A stretch of 64,000 nt of DNA, taken from the NCBI GenBank assembly GCA_910591455.2, contig OU342804.1, positions 13,362,133 through 13,426,132 of the forward strand. Reading direction: 5' to 3'. The translations under genes and the position numbers were made by a program. Shown here one piece after another: positions 50,708 to 64,000 of the stretch. This DNA comes from Pholis gunnellus (lineage: Eukaryota; Chordata; Actinopteri; Perciformes; Pholidae). How positions within the stretch are numbered: position 1 is the first letter of the stretch; each line of letters begins with the position of its first letter. Below the pieces are notes generated by a model. It ran no database searches, was not told the DNA's origin, and worked only from the letters and a program-made list of their open reading frames with translations.

Positions 50708-53245
50708 TCAAAACCAAAAATAAGTTGTTTCTCTAAGCAAGTGCACGGCGGTGCCTCCTTGTATCGGCTGTCTGAGATTGTGTGAGGCAATATGGAGCCC
50801 ATCTCAGAGCCTCTGCTGAAGTGAGAGTGGTAGACATGCCAAGAGCCAAGAAGTGGGGCAGATACGTACTAACCTATCATCACCTAACGTGGAGTGTAGA
50901 TCCTACACCTCCATGATGTTCTGCATGTCTTGAGGTGAAGCAGGATTAGAGTTGTGATGTTTACATGCACAGTAATCTGACCAGCCAGATGGTTTGTTAA
51001 ATAGAACCATCTGAGAAGCTATCATTGGTAACTGTTTGGAAAAGAGCAGGCACTTTCAAAAAAATATTTGGCAGGTGATTGGACGAACCATCTGTCGATC
51101 AAATTATTGCATAAACCAGTCAGGAGAAGAGCAAAAATAGATAAAAATGCTCTCCAGTTCTGTTATACCTGACGCTATTGTAGCATCTACACTAACGAAC
51201 AGTCGCCTCTGTTTTTTGTCTCCCACACTTTTTAGCCACACACATTGCTGCCAGCAGCTCCTCACAGGACGCCGATTTCCCCAAGCACTGGCTTGTACAG
51301 CACACACGCGTTCCTTGAAGCCTGACAAGTTGGAATTTTGTGTGATATCGAGAATCCAGCTGTCGTGCAAGGTAACATGCACAAGGGTGTAAGACCTTGT
51401 GATCACAGATTCTAGATGCTGCAACACCAGTGCTGGTATTTAATGGCTTATTCCACATGTTTAAGATATTGATGAGTTACTTATTAACTATGAATCCATT
51501 TAGAATTCACAAACCATTTGTAAAGCGCTACAAATAAGCTAAAAATACAAAGACGGTTTTGAGGATGAAAATGAAAAATCCCAACCTGGCAACTCAAGCA
51601 TTCTCATTATTGGCTTATTACTGATACATAAGGCACTGCCAAAGCATGCATTACCCATTTATAAACCCACTGCTTGAGAGTTTATAAATCATGACTCATT
51701 GAAAAGTTGTCCCAACATATTGCAATATTGATGATTAATCTCCTTATTATAATTTATCTTTTAACTTCACAGTCTCTTCAACTCCGCGAGGACGCCGGCG
51801 CCCTCGATCCCCTCCCTTTCCGTTCTTACGGCTTGCTTACGAAAATTACGTCACAAAACATGGCGCAAAAAAAAAAAAGAAATCCCAGCATGCTTAGAAA
51901 CGTGTTTTTTGCGAAGAAAGCATCGGTTTTCTTTAATTCCTCACGGATTTTTCACAAAAGGAGCCCAAACACACACTGTCCAAAGTTGCTATGACCGCTG
52001 CAAGTCGGGTCTTGTAGCATTTTGACGGCGAAAGATACAGTATAGACCCGATTTTACGAATAAATGTGCTAGCGGATGCTACCATGGAGCTACCGGCTGG
52101 TATAAACCAGTGGTATAAATAGGACAAACCGAGCTCATTGTTGATATAAGCAGTCAGCCGACGCGGTCAGTTTTTCACTTTTTATTTTGACTTCTAAGGC
52201 CCACTGCTCTGTTTCTGTATGACCTACAGGTCTACAGACACTTTCACTAGGTACCTTAGAGGGTTTTCTTTCAAGACAGACCTCATTTATGCATATAGTC
52301 AAAGTGGTTCAGAAGATACAGGCAATTTAATTTGGGTATGTCATTTTATTTTGTTGCTCCAAAATGGGGGGGGAGTGGAAGAGGTTAAACCTTCTTCCAC
52401 GTAAACATGAACTACATGGTAAGACCTTCCTGAGCACCCTTCCTCCACCGCGTGACAGAAAAGCTGTTCACTGAGACCAATGTAGCTGCTTCACCCACCT
52501 TTTGATTTCCCACTCCATCAGTGGTCTGTATCCCCCCTGTTGGCCAGTCACACTGGCTCCTCTGCGGGGAGGCCGAAGCCATTAAGCAGCTAACACACTC
52601 CGCTGCGTCCCCCTATTTAATTGCTTGATAGGACTTGTGATATTTTTATCAGCTGTCCTGTGGCGGATGGCTGCCAAGAGGGGAGATGTGTGTGTGTGTG
52701 TGTCTTTATGTGTCATGCCTCGGTACACCTCTGACAAGAGAGCTGCCTGCTTGCTGCAGGAAACCCGGGGCTTCTGTGCACCTGCATATCAAACTGTGTG
52801 ACCCAGCCTCTCAGCCGTGACATAGTACAGAACATCCGTACCTAAATTGGGCTTGGCTTTGACGCCTCATCATCATCGTGCTAAGATAATGAACAATTTC
52901 TTCAACACTTTGGAGCTGATTTTCCCACATACAGTACACAATTGTTCCTCCACTGTGGATATTTTCATGTACGTTATGAGGTTTAAAGATGGCTCTGAAA
53001 AGTATAGTGGATGGATGTATCACTATAAGCTGATATCAGTATCAGATATGGGGCATTTTCCTGCCTAGGGACTTTATATACAGATACAGTACAAAGGTTA
53101 CTGTTGCTGTCTCTCACACACATGCACACACACATTAGCACTTCCCTGCCGGCTGTTGGGTTTATTAACTGTATGCTTGTCCACAGTCAGAGTGATTTAG
53201 GGCTTTGGAGGGAGGTGAAGGGAGGAAGAAGTGTCAGTGGGGGAG

Positions 53246-53247
<2 letters not shown>

Positions 53248-53309
<62 letters not shown>
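53248..53309 (+). repeat. (AG)31 microsatellite
   Basis: Uninterrupted AG repeat, preceded by GGGAGCC and followed by CATAGG. Confidence 0.97.
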
Positions 53310-53310
<1 letters not shown>

Positions 53311-54298
53311 ATAGGATCCTTATTAGAGCTCCGGAGCCTACTAACTGCCGACCAACAAAAAAACAGAAAAAAAACAATTCGCTCACTTTTCCAGCTGAGT
53401 TTTTGGCAGAAGATTAGGAAGTGGATTTCACCTCTTTGAGTTCAAGCTCTGTCTCATGTGGGAATTATTGAATTCGTTCAGCAACTCCCTCAATGCAGTA
53501 TAGGAAATTTGACTGCGGTCACTCGGCACACTGATTGGATACAGCCAGTTAGTCACACTATCTTACAAAGCAAGCACAATTTCTCCCAAAATAGGGTAAG
53601 CGTAAAACTTTGAACCCTGGAATAAATAAATGAAAGCATATGCACCACATTTCATGGTCAATCTTGATCTTTCCTTGCCATATTTTCTGAGTGGACAGCT
53701 AACTCTAACAATAAAATCAATTCAAATCCTTAGATGTCTTTGCTGAATAGAAATGTCAAAATGTACTTACATTTCCTCAATCGCCAAAAAAAGTTTTTAT
53801 GGTTGTTTGAGGTGATTCTTGTCTTTGTCGAAATGGAGTTAATGCAATGACTGGACTATGGAAACACTTTTGCCAAACAAATTATGACGTATTGAACATT
53901 TAACTAACATGACTGACTGAGCCGTGTATGGCTTCTCGGATATAGAGTGCTGCAGAGATGATGTATTTCTGTAGGCCAACTCCGGAAGTTCGTATCGCAC
54001 TGGTTCCCTCAATAAAAAATAATGGAATTTTTCCATTGGATTTTGGAATACTGCAGAAAATAAGCTCTGTGGCAAACACAGGTTTATGATACTTCCTGTC
54101 TGTCCGTCTCCTCCTCACACTCAACCGATGGAGTACACCTACAGTGCCTACAGTGCACCTGAGCGTGGCCACAGACATACTCCATCGCTCGGCCATCACC
54201 TCACAGGTCTTTTCCTCTCCCCTACACAACCCTCATATGCTCCTCCTCTTTCCTACACTGAGGGTCTCTCCTTCTTCTCCTCCTCTATCCCTCTTATC

Positions 54299-54328
54299 AC
54301 ACACAAAACACACACACACACACACACA
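54299..54328 (+). repeat. CA-rich repeat
   Basis: ACACACAAAA followed by about ten CA units. Confidence 0.85.
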
Positions 54329-57300
54329 GCCAAAGAGGCACAGTCACAAATATAAGAGCACGAACACAATAGAATTTTCCAACCCCTCCCCCCTTTTTTT
54401 TTCCTCTGTTTTGCTCTGGGGGAAGTTGGCACCGTACTGTAACTGTCTATTGTATCCACTGCTGTGGGCTATGTGGTTACACCCTCACACATACACACAG
54501 ACAATTACATGCAATATAAATCTTGCACATTTTGCAAAAAAAAAAGAATCCCTGTGAAACACCTGAGAAGGAAACATCAAAGGTACAATGGCTCCGAAGG
54601 ATCCACCTCTGCTAATGAAAGTGAGTCATCCTTTACACAAACTATATCTGCGTCCTTCATGTTATGTAAAGACTCTATAGCCTCTGTGAGACCTGCTCCA
54701 TTGATGGCTGTTGGTAAAGATACAGACAGATCATTTTTAGGGAGACACCTGACTCTGAAGCATGACACTTGACTACTGGAAAAACAACAGAAAATACCTC
54801 AAAACAATATTTACATTCAAGTCACAAAGAGGGTGTGCAAACTATCAGTCTACGTCTGGAGCGAAGGACGATGTGATATTATTCTTCAGCCATAAAGAGG
54901 GAGGAGGTCAGGGTAATTGAATGGCTCAACAAGATGACAGACTTTGAGATGGGTGAATGCTATAGACCCTTTTATAGTTTGTAAACAATGATGACTTACG
55001 GAAGTGTGCGCACACAGTTTGGTAAGAGCAGCTGAGAACAATAGCTTGTCAAGCTATGCAAGGGCATTAACCACCAAAGATAGCAAATGCAGCCCAAATA
55101 TATTGACTTTGACGAATGATCTGTGTGTTAGTGAGTGAGGTGATAGAATACATTAGCAAGTAACCCAATATTTAGTGGCCGGATATATACACATATCTGG
55201 CCAACCAGTTACAACTAGCAGCCATGGATACATCTGGCTCAGAGTCACCAGTAAACGCACTTACTCGATCAACCAAACCGTAACCATAGCAGTGATTTGA
55301 AACCATTTTTGATTTGACAACTTTGATTTGTTGCACTTTTTAGTAAGACCCGTTTTGTATGTCAGTCACATAGCAGTGTTTTACAAATATATCTCTCTAT
55401 GTTATCAAGAAACTGCCATAAATGGCCAAACGTTGCAGTGCTGACAGGCAGAAGGAGAGAATGGCTGCTTTACCAAATGCCTGAATGACCTAAAGCGGTG
55501 TGTGACTCAATTCTTTCTGAATTCATATGTGCAAAAGCGCAGAAATCCTTTCAAAGTGCCCTTTGCAACGGCAGCAAAAATAGGACCAGGCCTGGTCAAT
55601 ACAGAATATCAATCTATTATAGGTGTCTCATAATTTAGACCATGTAGATATTGTGTTAAACTTAATTAATTTTTCTCTAGGTCTCCCTTTTCGCACACCT
55701 CTCATTCTTAAGTCTCCTCTGCCTCGCTCCTTCCTCACCCACCCCTCTCTTTCTCCCTCCACAGCCCTCACTTTGTGAATGAGCAGCAGATTGTTCAGCA
55801 GTCCTTAAAGCCATATAGTGAGATATACGTCTGACTCTTCAGCACTCCAGAGGTGGTCAGCGACAGGGACTTTTTATTTTCCACAATGGGGAAAGAAATC
55901 ATTCAGTGAAAGGCCTTTCAGGCTTCACTCACTGCAGATACATGTTACAGCTCTCCTGGGCTATATGACATAACATTAAGGGCCACTTGACATGAGGAGG
56001 GTGAACGCAATGTTGGCTGTGACTCTTTTGCCGTGTGCATTCCATCTGTTACTTTGTTGATGAGAAATAATTTGTTTATGCATGCATTGAGATGGCTACC
56101 GCATGTTTATTATTTGGGGGGTTTTAATGATCAGTCCATTAATGCAGGGGATTCCAGTAATATTTGATATGGGTGCCCACCTCTCCCGCCAGTAGAAAGG
56201 ACATTCATTTGTGAGATGAAGCGTAGAGGTCAGCAAGGCCAGTGTGACATTCAGTGCATTGGTTGGCTGACTCCAAAATTGCTCCTCCTTTCCGCTCCCC
56301 TCCAGGAATGATTCTGCTCAACAGGCTGGCTCTTCTGCAACGTGATAACTTTGGGAGTCAGTTATGACACTCAAACCGTCGTAATTATTCTGAGCATTGG
56401 CTAGGTGTAATTAGGCCTCTCTAGATGCATACGGTTGATGATAATTTGATCCTTGCTCCCCCAGCTCTTCGTGATTCTCACATCGACATGATTTTATCAC
56501 ACAATATTTTGTGCTGCTAATATTCGTTTGGTTTTCATTGCCAAAGAGAATTTGATAAAGGACTGTATTTTTCTGATCTATCTCAAAGATAGAATAGGAA
56601 CCATGGAAGGAAAACAAGCCTACCAACACAGCCAATCAAGACGCTCCTTTCTTAAGCCTGGCGATGGTTTACTACAAGGCCATTTACTGTCAGAATTTAA
56701 ACCCACATGATTTATGGTATGGCTGCCGTGGTCTGCTTTCTTTCCTTAGTTCAAAGGATGAGCCTAGCTGCAAAACTCTCAAGGGCACAGGCTAATATGA
56801 TAAACTGGGAACAGAGGCTGCAGGCTGAGGGGGTTGGGCCTCCTGCAAACTACAGTTTACCCTCACCCTGTGAAAAGCAAGCGCTTCATTCTCTGGAACC
56901 AAGGGAGGAAGAGGGATGAGATCTTTTTCCCCCCATCAACTCACTGGGGGAGAGGATGAGGAGGAGGAGGATGGTATTGTAGGGATCACCAGTCATGGAG
57001 GATTATCATTGCTAAAAATAAGAAAATGGTATTTTCCTCTCTTTCAAATGAGTTCCTCTGGGTTTCTTTTTCTGTTATTATTTGATGAAAGAGAGTGGTT
57101 TTATGAAATACGAAAGAATCAACCACTGAACGATATAGTATGCTAATATATTGAAATATATTAGTTTTTTTTTGCATTATTAAGTTTATTGTGGAGAGAA
57201 AAATATTTCAGCTTACTGTTCAGCATTTCAAAAAACATCACTAAACATCACTCTCCTTTATATTAAAAGCCCCGAAATATCCCCTGGAATATTTTACTCT

Positions 57301-57809
57301 CATGCCAGCAATCGGTTAAGCAGATCATATTTTGGATATAGCGGATATCACATTTTGGAATTAATCTTTGCAATTCAATTTCAAGGACCGAATCAATAAA
57401 CAGTATTTAAACATTTTACGAGCATTGAAAGATGGATTTAGGACTCCCTAGTCAGAAATAGGCAGCTAACTGTATCAGCCTCTGAGGGTTCGTCTGGAGG
57501 GAGGATTGGCTGTGCTTGGAAATATTTAGGACGGACTGTTAGCAGATGGCTGGGTGACAACTTGAGCTTCTGGTTCTTGTGTTGACATATCACAGTGAGG
57601 TCGCAGCTCAAGGCAGCACGTCATCACATCAAAATCTGTCTCTCAGTTCCCATTAACACTCACCGGATAACATGGAAATGGCTAGCAAAGGTTAACTAGA
57701 AAATGCATTTCCTGCATTGGAAATGCATTGGAATGCTGAAAGCTGAAATGAATTGCAAAAACATTGCTGAAAATATATATAAATATATACTGTTTGCCTG
57801 ATCTGACTT

Positions 57810-58165
57810 TTTCCGTCCCTATACCGATAATGAAACCTGGGTTTTGTGTATCGGCCGATACCGAGTACCGATCTGATACCAGTGTTGGATTAATTAACTG
57901 TATGCCTCACTCTGTGGAAGTTGCTATGATCATTATTTTATGTCTAAGGCAAAATCAGGCTTGACTTAAACATTGCTTTTCTAACTTTGAAAAACAAAAT
58001 TAGACAAATAAATACATCGATAAAAATGTACTGAATTGTTATCTATTTAAATATTGGTATCCAATACCGGATCTGCATGTCGTCACCGATAGCTGATTCA
58101 GCTATTTGAGTCAGTTTTGGACTCATATCAGAAATATGTTTCGGTATTGATGCATCTGAATGAAT
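57810..58165 (+). mobile_element. dispersed element with TCGGCCGATACCGA motif
   Basis: GTATCGGCCGATACCGAGTA and ACCGATCTGATACCAG at the left; GGTATCCAATACCGGATC and TTTCGGTATTGATGCATC at the right. This inverted, GATACCG-rich pattern is one I associate with a common fish DNA transposon family, perhaps hAT-like. No terminal repeat with target-site duplication could be fixed. Confidence 0.45.
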
Positions 58166-58764
58166 AAATAATATTAACGATAATTAATACTATACAAATG
58201 TTGGCGCTCTGTGCAGCAGCGTGGGCGGGGCCTCAGGTCTCTGCAGACAGTTGATGATGTCGTCAGCGGGTCTTTACAGCCCTCTGCTCACGTCTGCTGC
58301 TGGATGCTGGATATATTAACCTTTCTAATGCATTTCCTTGCCATAAAACCTTGAATTGCAGTTTGAAAGGTGCTGTGACATTAAATGAACCTTCTTGCCT
58401 TAAGTTCTCAAGCCGCTTTAGACTCGTACTAAACCAGCAAAATGTTGCAGAAAGTAATGTTAATGTGTTTTTAATTGAATTATTCTCTTTAGATGACCAA
58501 CAGACTAAAGACACTATATTTGGACCAACATGTCAAATCAGTTGAGCCAACTTACTGTATATTTTCAGGCTGTTGGGTGCAAATGAGAACTCATCAGTGA
58601 TTGTCCCTGAATTTATACATCAAAATGTATTTTTACACATTAAAATATTAAACATCACAGTAGTACAACTTAGAATTTTGAACAACGATTTACAAGCATG
58701 ACATAATTCAAACACATTCAATTTTTTTTTTTTTTATTTATTTTTTATTTAAATGACGAATTAC

Positions 58765-58960
58765 AAACTTGCCTCAGAGGGCTTTACAATCTGTTCACAT
58801 GACATCCTCTGTCCCAGAACCCTCGCATCAAAACAGGAAAAACTCCCCCCAAAACCCCTTTAACGGGGAGAAAAGAGGAAGAAACCTGTGGGAAAGCATC
58901 AGAGGAGGGATCCCTCTCCCAGGATGGACAGAAGTGCAATAGATGTCATGTGTAATCCGT
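58765..58960 (+). repeat. dispersed repeat, copy 2
   Basis: Second copy of the family at 39,585-39,800, the same orientation: TGCCTCAGAGGGCTTTACAA, CAGAACCCTCGCATC, GGAAAAACTCCCCCC, GAGGAGGGATCCCTCTCC, GTGCAATAGATGTCATGTGT. It is better preserved than copy 1 and is preceded by a T-rich stretch at 58,721. Confidence 0.75.
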
Positions 58961-59053
58961 AAGTGAGATCCGTGCGAGCAGAATTGCTTCTACTGTAGTG
59001 GAGGATCTGAATACGTTTTCACTAATTAGTTGTAAGTGATTTAAGTTTGGGAA

Positions 59054-59176
59054 CTTACTTGGCAAACAGTTAATATACAAACAGTGATCCTAACCCTGAC
59101 TCCAAATCCCTAAACCGGTCAAGGATCTGGAGTTAGGGTTAAGAACCACTGTTTGTTAACTGTTTGCCAAGTAAGG
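59054..59176. mobile_element. fold-back (long inverted repeat) element
   Basis: Left arm from CTTACTTGGCAAACAGTTAA to CCTGACTCCAAATC; right arm its near-perfect complement from GATCTGGAGTTAGGG to TAACTGTTTGCCAAGTAAG. Arms of about 53 nt with few mismatches enclose a loop of about 15 nt (CTAAACCGGTCAAG). It would fold into a strong hairpin and looks like a small MITE. Confidence 0.75.
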
Positions 59177-62100
59177 ACTTATGTATATATATATATATAC
59201 ATATATAAATCTTAAAATACTGATATAAATGATCGTGTAATGTTTTCAAAAATTCTACTCAAGTATTACAGAAGTACAGTTGCCCACTTAGCGAATTTCA
59301 TCAACAATTATTTCCAATTTAATTGGAAACATATTCACCCATTCAAACACCAATAGAAGCAAGCTACCATGCAAGGCACTGGCATTAGTGTCATGAGGTG
59401 AATGACAGGAGAGGGAAAAAAAATGCTCTTCTGCTAGACAAACCTATTCTTGTTTTTGATACTATATGTGGGTTAGTTTTATTTTGTACTTTGAATTTGC
59501 ACTCTAGTACAGTACTTGAGTAAATGTACCCGTTTCCACCACTGACATATAGTGTCCTCTGTCTATATAACTCATGGACAAGGAAATCAAATTAGACATA
59601 TTTGCATTCACCACTGAGCTAATCAAATTTCACATGTCTTCTACTGATGATAGGAAGTATTAGCTTGAAGCCTTATTTTCCAAATACTAACCCACACATA
59701 GTTCAGTTGTTTTCCTCTTCCTCTAAGTAGGGCATATATGGCCCATTCCTGACCATCATGACATTTCAGCAAGGGACGGAAGGAGAGAGCAGAGGGCCTG
59801 GGCTTTTTGGGCAGGGGGGTTGGCAGAGCACGAGGCAGACTGGGGACATCAGGCTAGCAACCTGTGGCCATTTTTCTGATGTTATCCATGCGTATGCTTT
59901 CATGAACTCAATCCCAGGAGGCATGCACAAGTACAGAGTCACCCACATGCATGAAAACACACATACACATCAACACAAAAAAAAAAACTTTCAACCATGT
60001 GCATCAAAAGCTGGAGCATTGCAAAGTTGGCATTTGGACAATATTTGTGAACAAACTGGCAGATGTCAAAAGGCTTTGAAGGCAGGGTTTTAGAGGAAAA
60101 AATGCACTAATACGGATGTGCCGTAGTTACTGTGTGCTTGTTTCTGAGTGCTCTGGGCCCTGGGCTGCCAAAATAATATAGTGCCAGCCAGGTCTGCATC
60201 CTACAGGCGTGAGAAGAAGTCGGAAAAGAAAAAGCATTTCCCTTAAAAACAAACTTACAAATATATAAGTTAGATAGGGGAAAAAAGAGGATGTGATAAC
60301 AAGGTAATAGCATTTTTCATGTACTGAATCTAAGTAATAACTCTACATTTGGTCCGTTACTGCTCTGTACAGATGTTAAGACTTTCAGGACACTCAAGTT
60401 CCCCTGAAATCCACTCAAATCCCTATGTCCCTCTCTAATGGCACTATTAAAACATTATGATGAATGAAAAAAGTCGAGGCTTTCTCCCTCCTCCAGTACC
60501 AGAGAGAAGTTGAAAGGGGTTATCTGGAAAAGGAAAACACTTGAGACACACGCATATACAGTGCTTTAACCCCGAGGCCTGCAGGGTAATGGTAGGATTA
60601 ATTACTGTTGAGTTTGACCCAAGAAGAACTAGAGCAGATTATCCCAGATGCTGCAGAGGAAGGCATTAGTGCTGGTCGTCCCGCTATGGCAGCAGAGAGA
60701 CAGCCACCTCAAACGCGAGGATGTCACCATGACCTCGCTGATTTGGCCCGCTGTACAAAACCACATCGAGGCAGCATACAGGACGCTCACGTGGCATCAG
60801 CGGCCATACAGCGATTACACCATGCTCCTGTGTGCTCTCTTGTCGCCATCAGATGCCGGGTGGGCGACTGTAAGCCAGCTCCACTCCGCTCAGCAAGCAG
60901 TCATCAGAGAAGGAGAATAATGTGTAATTACAATAGACAATCTAAAACAAAGCCCTTTACTTTCAATGAGTTGCTCTTGGAGAAGGGAAGGTTACCTCAA
61001 GGGGGAATTCTAATGAAGCAGATGGCTGAGTGCTCACAGGGGCCGACGCAGACTGTCCCTCGTTTTACATTCTGCCAACATTTCCAGTATTCTGAGGAGT
61101 TTCACCTGCCTCTTGACCGCTTTTTGCATGCATCTGTGAGTGAATGTGTGTTTGCTTATAGACACATCGCACAAGATGGAGGGAAAAAACAATTAATCTC
61201 ACAAATGTGTCATTTCCTGCACATGTATAGGCAAAAATGTACAATAAAGATTGCCTCAGAATAAAGAGGTGCATATTTTGCATCGTGCTAAGCGTCTTAG
61301 TGATGTGCAATTGATAACATGCTGCATCTTAACAGAGAAAAAAAGACAGAAGTTCCTTATATTTATGCTATACCGTTTTATTTCATCCAGTATGTGTGCT
61401 TATCAACAATGCAGCTTCTGCCTCACTCCTTTGACCGCCACACAAACCACGAGTCACGGCTTCTGTGTGTGTGGTTGTCGCATGGGTCAGTGCAATGTCC
61501 TGCAGGTACACATCTAGTCACACCATACCTGTACAGTTCCCTTATTGCTTTTTTCCCCATAGTCACCATTTGAAATGCAGAAAAAATAGATATCCATTGA
61601 TCAATATAGCAAAGCGGTCAAAATACTGTCCTCCCCAAAAGGTCATGTGTCCTTGTAAGAAGTGTTGAACCAGTTGCTGCCTCGCAAACCAGAAAGGTTG
61701 AGCCTTCAGGTAGAAAGTCTTGTTCTGTAGCATGATGAAACGATAATGTCCCACTCCTTAAATGTTTCCTTAAAAATCATGGATATGTCATGAACTTTGT
61801 ACATACACACAATTTGGTGAACATTGCTTATCATAATGGAGATGATGACATCACTTATTAAGAGAGCCTAAAATAAATACAGAAATATAAATAGGTTCTA
61901 TGGAAATATATAAATCTGTATAAGTACCTTGTCGACATTAGGTTCCCAACATCAGATGAAGTGGAATTATAGTACATACTTGAGCAAATGAAGGATAACT
62001 TTGAAAGCAGGATTGTTAAAGTAAACCCTTATCTCTCCAAATGTAGTATGAACATGCCCTTTCTGTTTTCCCCCAGACTAATCCAGTCAAGAGCAGCATC

Positions 62101-62640
62101 CCCTTTGGCTTCCACACAGCTACAACCAGTAGATAAATATATGAAACCATGTATTTTCAGAACCAAATCTAAGCATCTAAGTATATTTTGTTAGTTTACG
62201 GAACCATGTCAAAATGTAATATATGAACAAGCAGAAAAGTGGGATGAATCACTGACTTTATATTGACAGCTACAAAGAGAGACTCCTGCCTGTTAGCAGT
62301 GCCGTTACCGTGAAGGATCTGAAGGCGATACAGTCTTAGTGTGAATTGATTTGCTCCCCACTATTGCATGCTTTCCCTAAACTAGGTCATATCCAGGTTA
62401 CACTGCCCAACAGCTCACTTTGTGGTCAACATAACATTATTGTCGTGTTATTCCATCTCACTGGAGTGGCAGCAAAAGAGGTCAGTTGTATTAGACGCTA
62501 CGATAAACACAACTTTTCACCACATATTGGAATCTTCATATCATATTCAATCACTCTGAGGTACATTGTCATACGGTGCGTGATGTACGAAATTCTGGTG
62601 ATTCTGGTGCGTGTGTACGAAATAAATTGTGCGATTGTGG

Positions 62641-62760
62641 AAGGGTAGGAGGGATTTGTGGTCATGAATGAATAACGCGGGCCTCGGAAATAACACCCGT
62701 GGCTTTTTCTCCCTAGAGAAATTGCAGGTTCGATTCCGCTGCTGCTACATCTAATCCTCA
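62641..62760 (+). other. tRNA-like B box, possible SINE or tRNA relic
   Basis: GGTTCGATTCCG at 62,728-62,739 matches the Pol III B box (GGTTCGANNCC). Upstream, no convincing A box or cloverleaf could be drawn. No functional tRNA is claimed. Confidence 0.25.
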
Positions 62761-64000
62761 ATCACAGCAAATGATTTCATTAGTGTGCATCGCTGATTCA
62801 CCAACCCATATTCATGGGCGAGTAGGGCAGCACAAACGGAGAGGGAGGCTAACATTAGACAGCAAAATTGGAAGTGCACCAAACAGAATCTGAGAGTGCT
62901 GCTTTACAGAAACAACCATGCATTTGGAAATTATACAGAGGTGCCATGTGGAGCACCAAAGCTCTGCAATGAGGGGTTATGCTGAAGCAACTTACAAACC
63001 TGCTGGCTGCTTCACAACACATCTAGCTAGGGCCAACAGCAGGACCAGAGCCAGGCCTGGCCTCAGGCAGAGGAGAAGATGCATAACTTCTGCCAGACAT
63101 TATGAATTTATAATCATTTTCCTTTTGTACCCCTTATTCTCAAGACTAGGTAGCCCTGACCTAAATTAGATTCAGTTGAAATAGAACAACCTATTCACAC
63201 AAATGCAAGATACTGAAATGAAACAATAACACCTTACCGGATCAAAACACAGACATGGCCGGTGCTTTTCCACTATTTTCTCTGAGCTGACTTCTAAACA
63301 GACTAGCTTCGAGCGTTTGGACAGAATGCTGGCAGCTATTGTGCTCCTTCAACCCTTCATTGCTATTTCCTCTGTTAATCTCATACAGCCGTTTTCTTGC
63401 CTTGTTTAGATGGGTGACATGAGGAGACATCGTGAAAATAGTTCCCCGCATGAGCAGGTGAGCCACAGATGTTTTTCTTATTTTGCTTCTCTCAGAAGAC
63501 ACAAAGTTTCAAAGGCTCCTTATCTAATTCCCAGCTGATTCCTGTAAAAAACACTGTCTCTATACTATATTACGCTACATACAAGGCTGCAGCAAATAGT
63601 CTGGGAGAATGGAAATATCAAATCCCCTTTAACAATAAACATTGATGTCTGGTGGAAATCTTGTTACTCCCAGTGTGGTTATTTTCATGTCTTTATTAAG
63701 AATGAAGGATAGTCTTCTGTGAGTTGAGAACATTATTATAAACCCCTTTTTATTTACATTACATCATTTCAAAGCTGCAATGCCATCAATGAAAAACTGC
63801 TTTTCTCAATTCCAAGTTGGCAGTTTTCTTACATAAAAAGTAAAAAGACAGATTTTGGAATGATGTCGGCCCAAATGAAACAGACAGGACATCATGCAGA
63901 TTGTGTCAGCTCTCTAACTGACAGTGACAGATTCAGCTTATCCACTGTGCCAAACCTCCCCTAAACCACTTATCTGTGATAATGGACCAGACTACGTTCA

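Noticed and set aside
54464..54772. Possible BED zinc-finger fragment (CTFCKKKRIPVKHLRRKHQR)
   Set aside because: Cys-x2-Cys and a His-x4-His-like spacing are present, but the usual aromatic residues are missing, no transposase core follows, and no splice context exists. Chance or a very old hAT relic cannot be told apart.
62641..62760. tRNA gene
   Set aside because: Only a B box is present; no A box, anticodon stem or acceptor stem could be paired.

Overview
The window is vertebrate nuclear DNA, almost certainly from a ray-finned (teleost) fish, probably a percomorph. Coding sequence is split into short exons with GT-AG introns. Long simple repeats, a Tc1-type terminal-inverted-repeat element and several sequence families I recognise as common in percomorph genomes fill the spaces. 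No bacterial, viral or CRISPR features were seen. All gene names come from reading the translated exons against remembered human proteins; no search was run.

Layout. (1) 1-16,200, minus strand: parp6, a mono-ADP-ribosyltransferase gene. I can place 19 coding exons (528 codons) from the start codon at 14,456 to the exon at 329-408. The last roughly 75-80 codons lie beyond the left edge. (2) 16,200-19,260: intergenic, ending in the pkm promoter (TATA at 19,264). (3) 19,300-34,770, plus strand: pkm, muscle-type pyruvate kinase, complete. It has a leader exon, a 6.2-kb first intron, and a 532-residue protein in any one transcript, with the vertebrate pair of mutually exclusive 167-nt exons (M1-type at 31,543, M2-type at 32,158). 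(4) 35,100-38,634, minus strand: dhdh copy A, a complete 7-exon dihydrodiol dehydrogenase gene (334 residues) facing pkm tail to tail with about 370 bp between the two polyadenylation signals. (5) 38,850-43,790: intergenic, rich in repeats. It holds a partial duplicate of the dhdh 5' region (41,484-42,910) that was later hit by a Tc1-like element. (6) 43,795-46,949, minus strand: dhdh copy B. All seven exons are recognisable, with nearly identical lengths, but it carries a frameshift plus an in-frame stop in exon 3, a lost acceptor at exon 4 and a GC donor after exon 1, so it is most likely a young pseudogene. (7) 47,150-64,000: about 17 kb with no coding exon that I recognise, only microsatellites, dispersed repeats, a fold-back element and a few stretches that look like conserved non-coding DNA.

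The genes do not form a single pathway. pkm catalyses the last step of glycolysis, dhdh belongs to the GFO/IDH/MocA oxidoreductases, and parp6 modifies proteins. The most interesting signals are in splicing: the pkm exon switch with a pyrimidine-rich tract in front of exon 9, a 23-unit TG repeat just ahead of a dhdh acceptor, a parp6 start codon that is the last three bases of its exon, and the stepwise decay of a tandem dhdh array.
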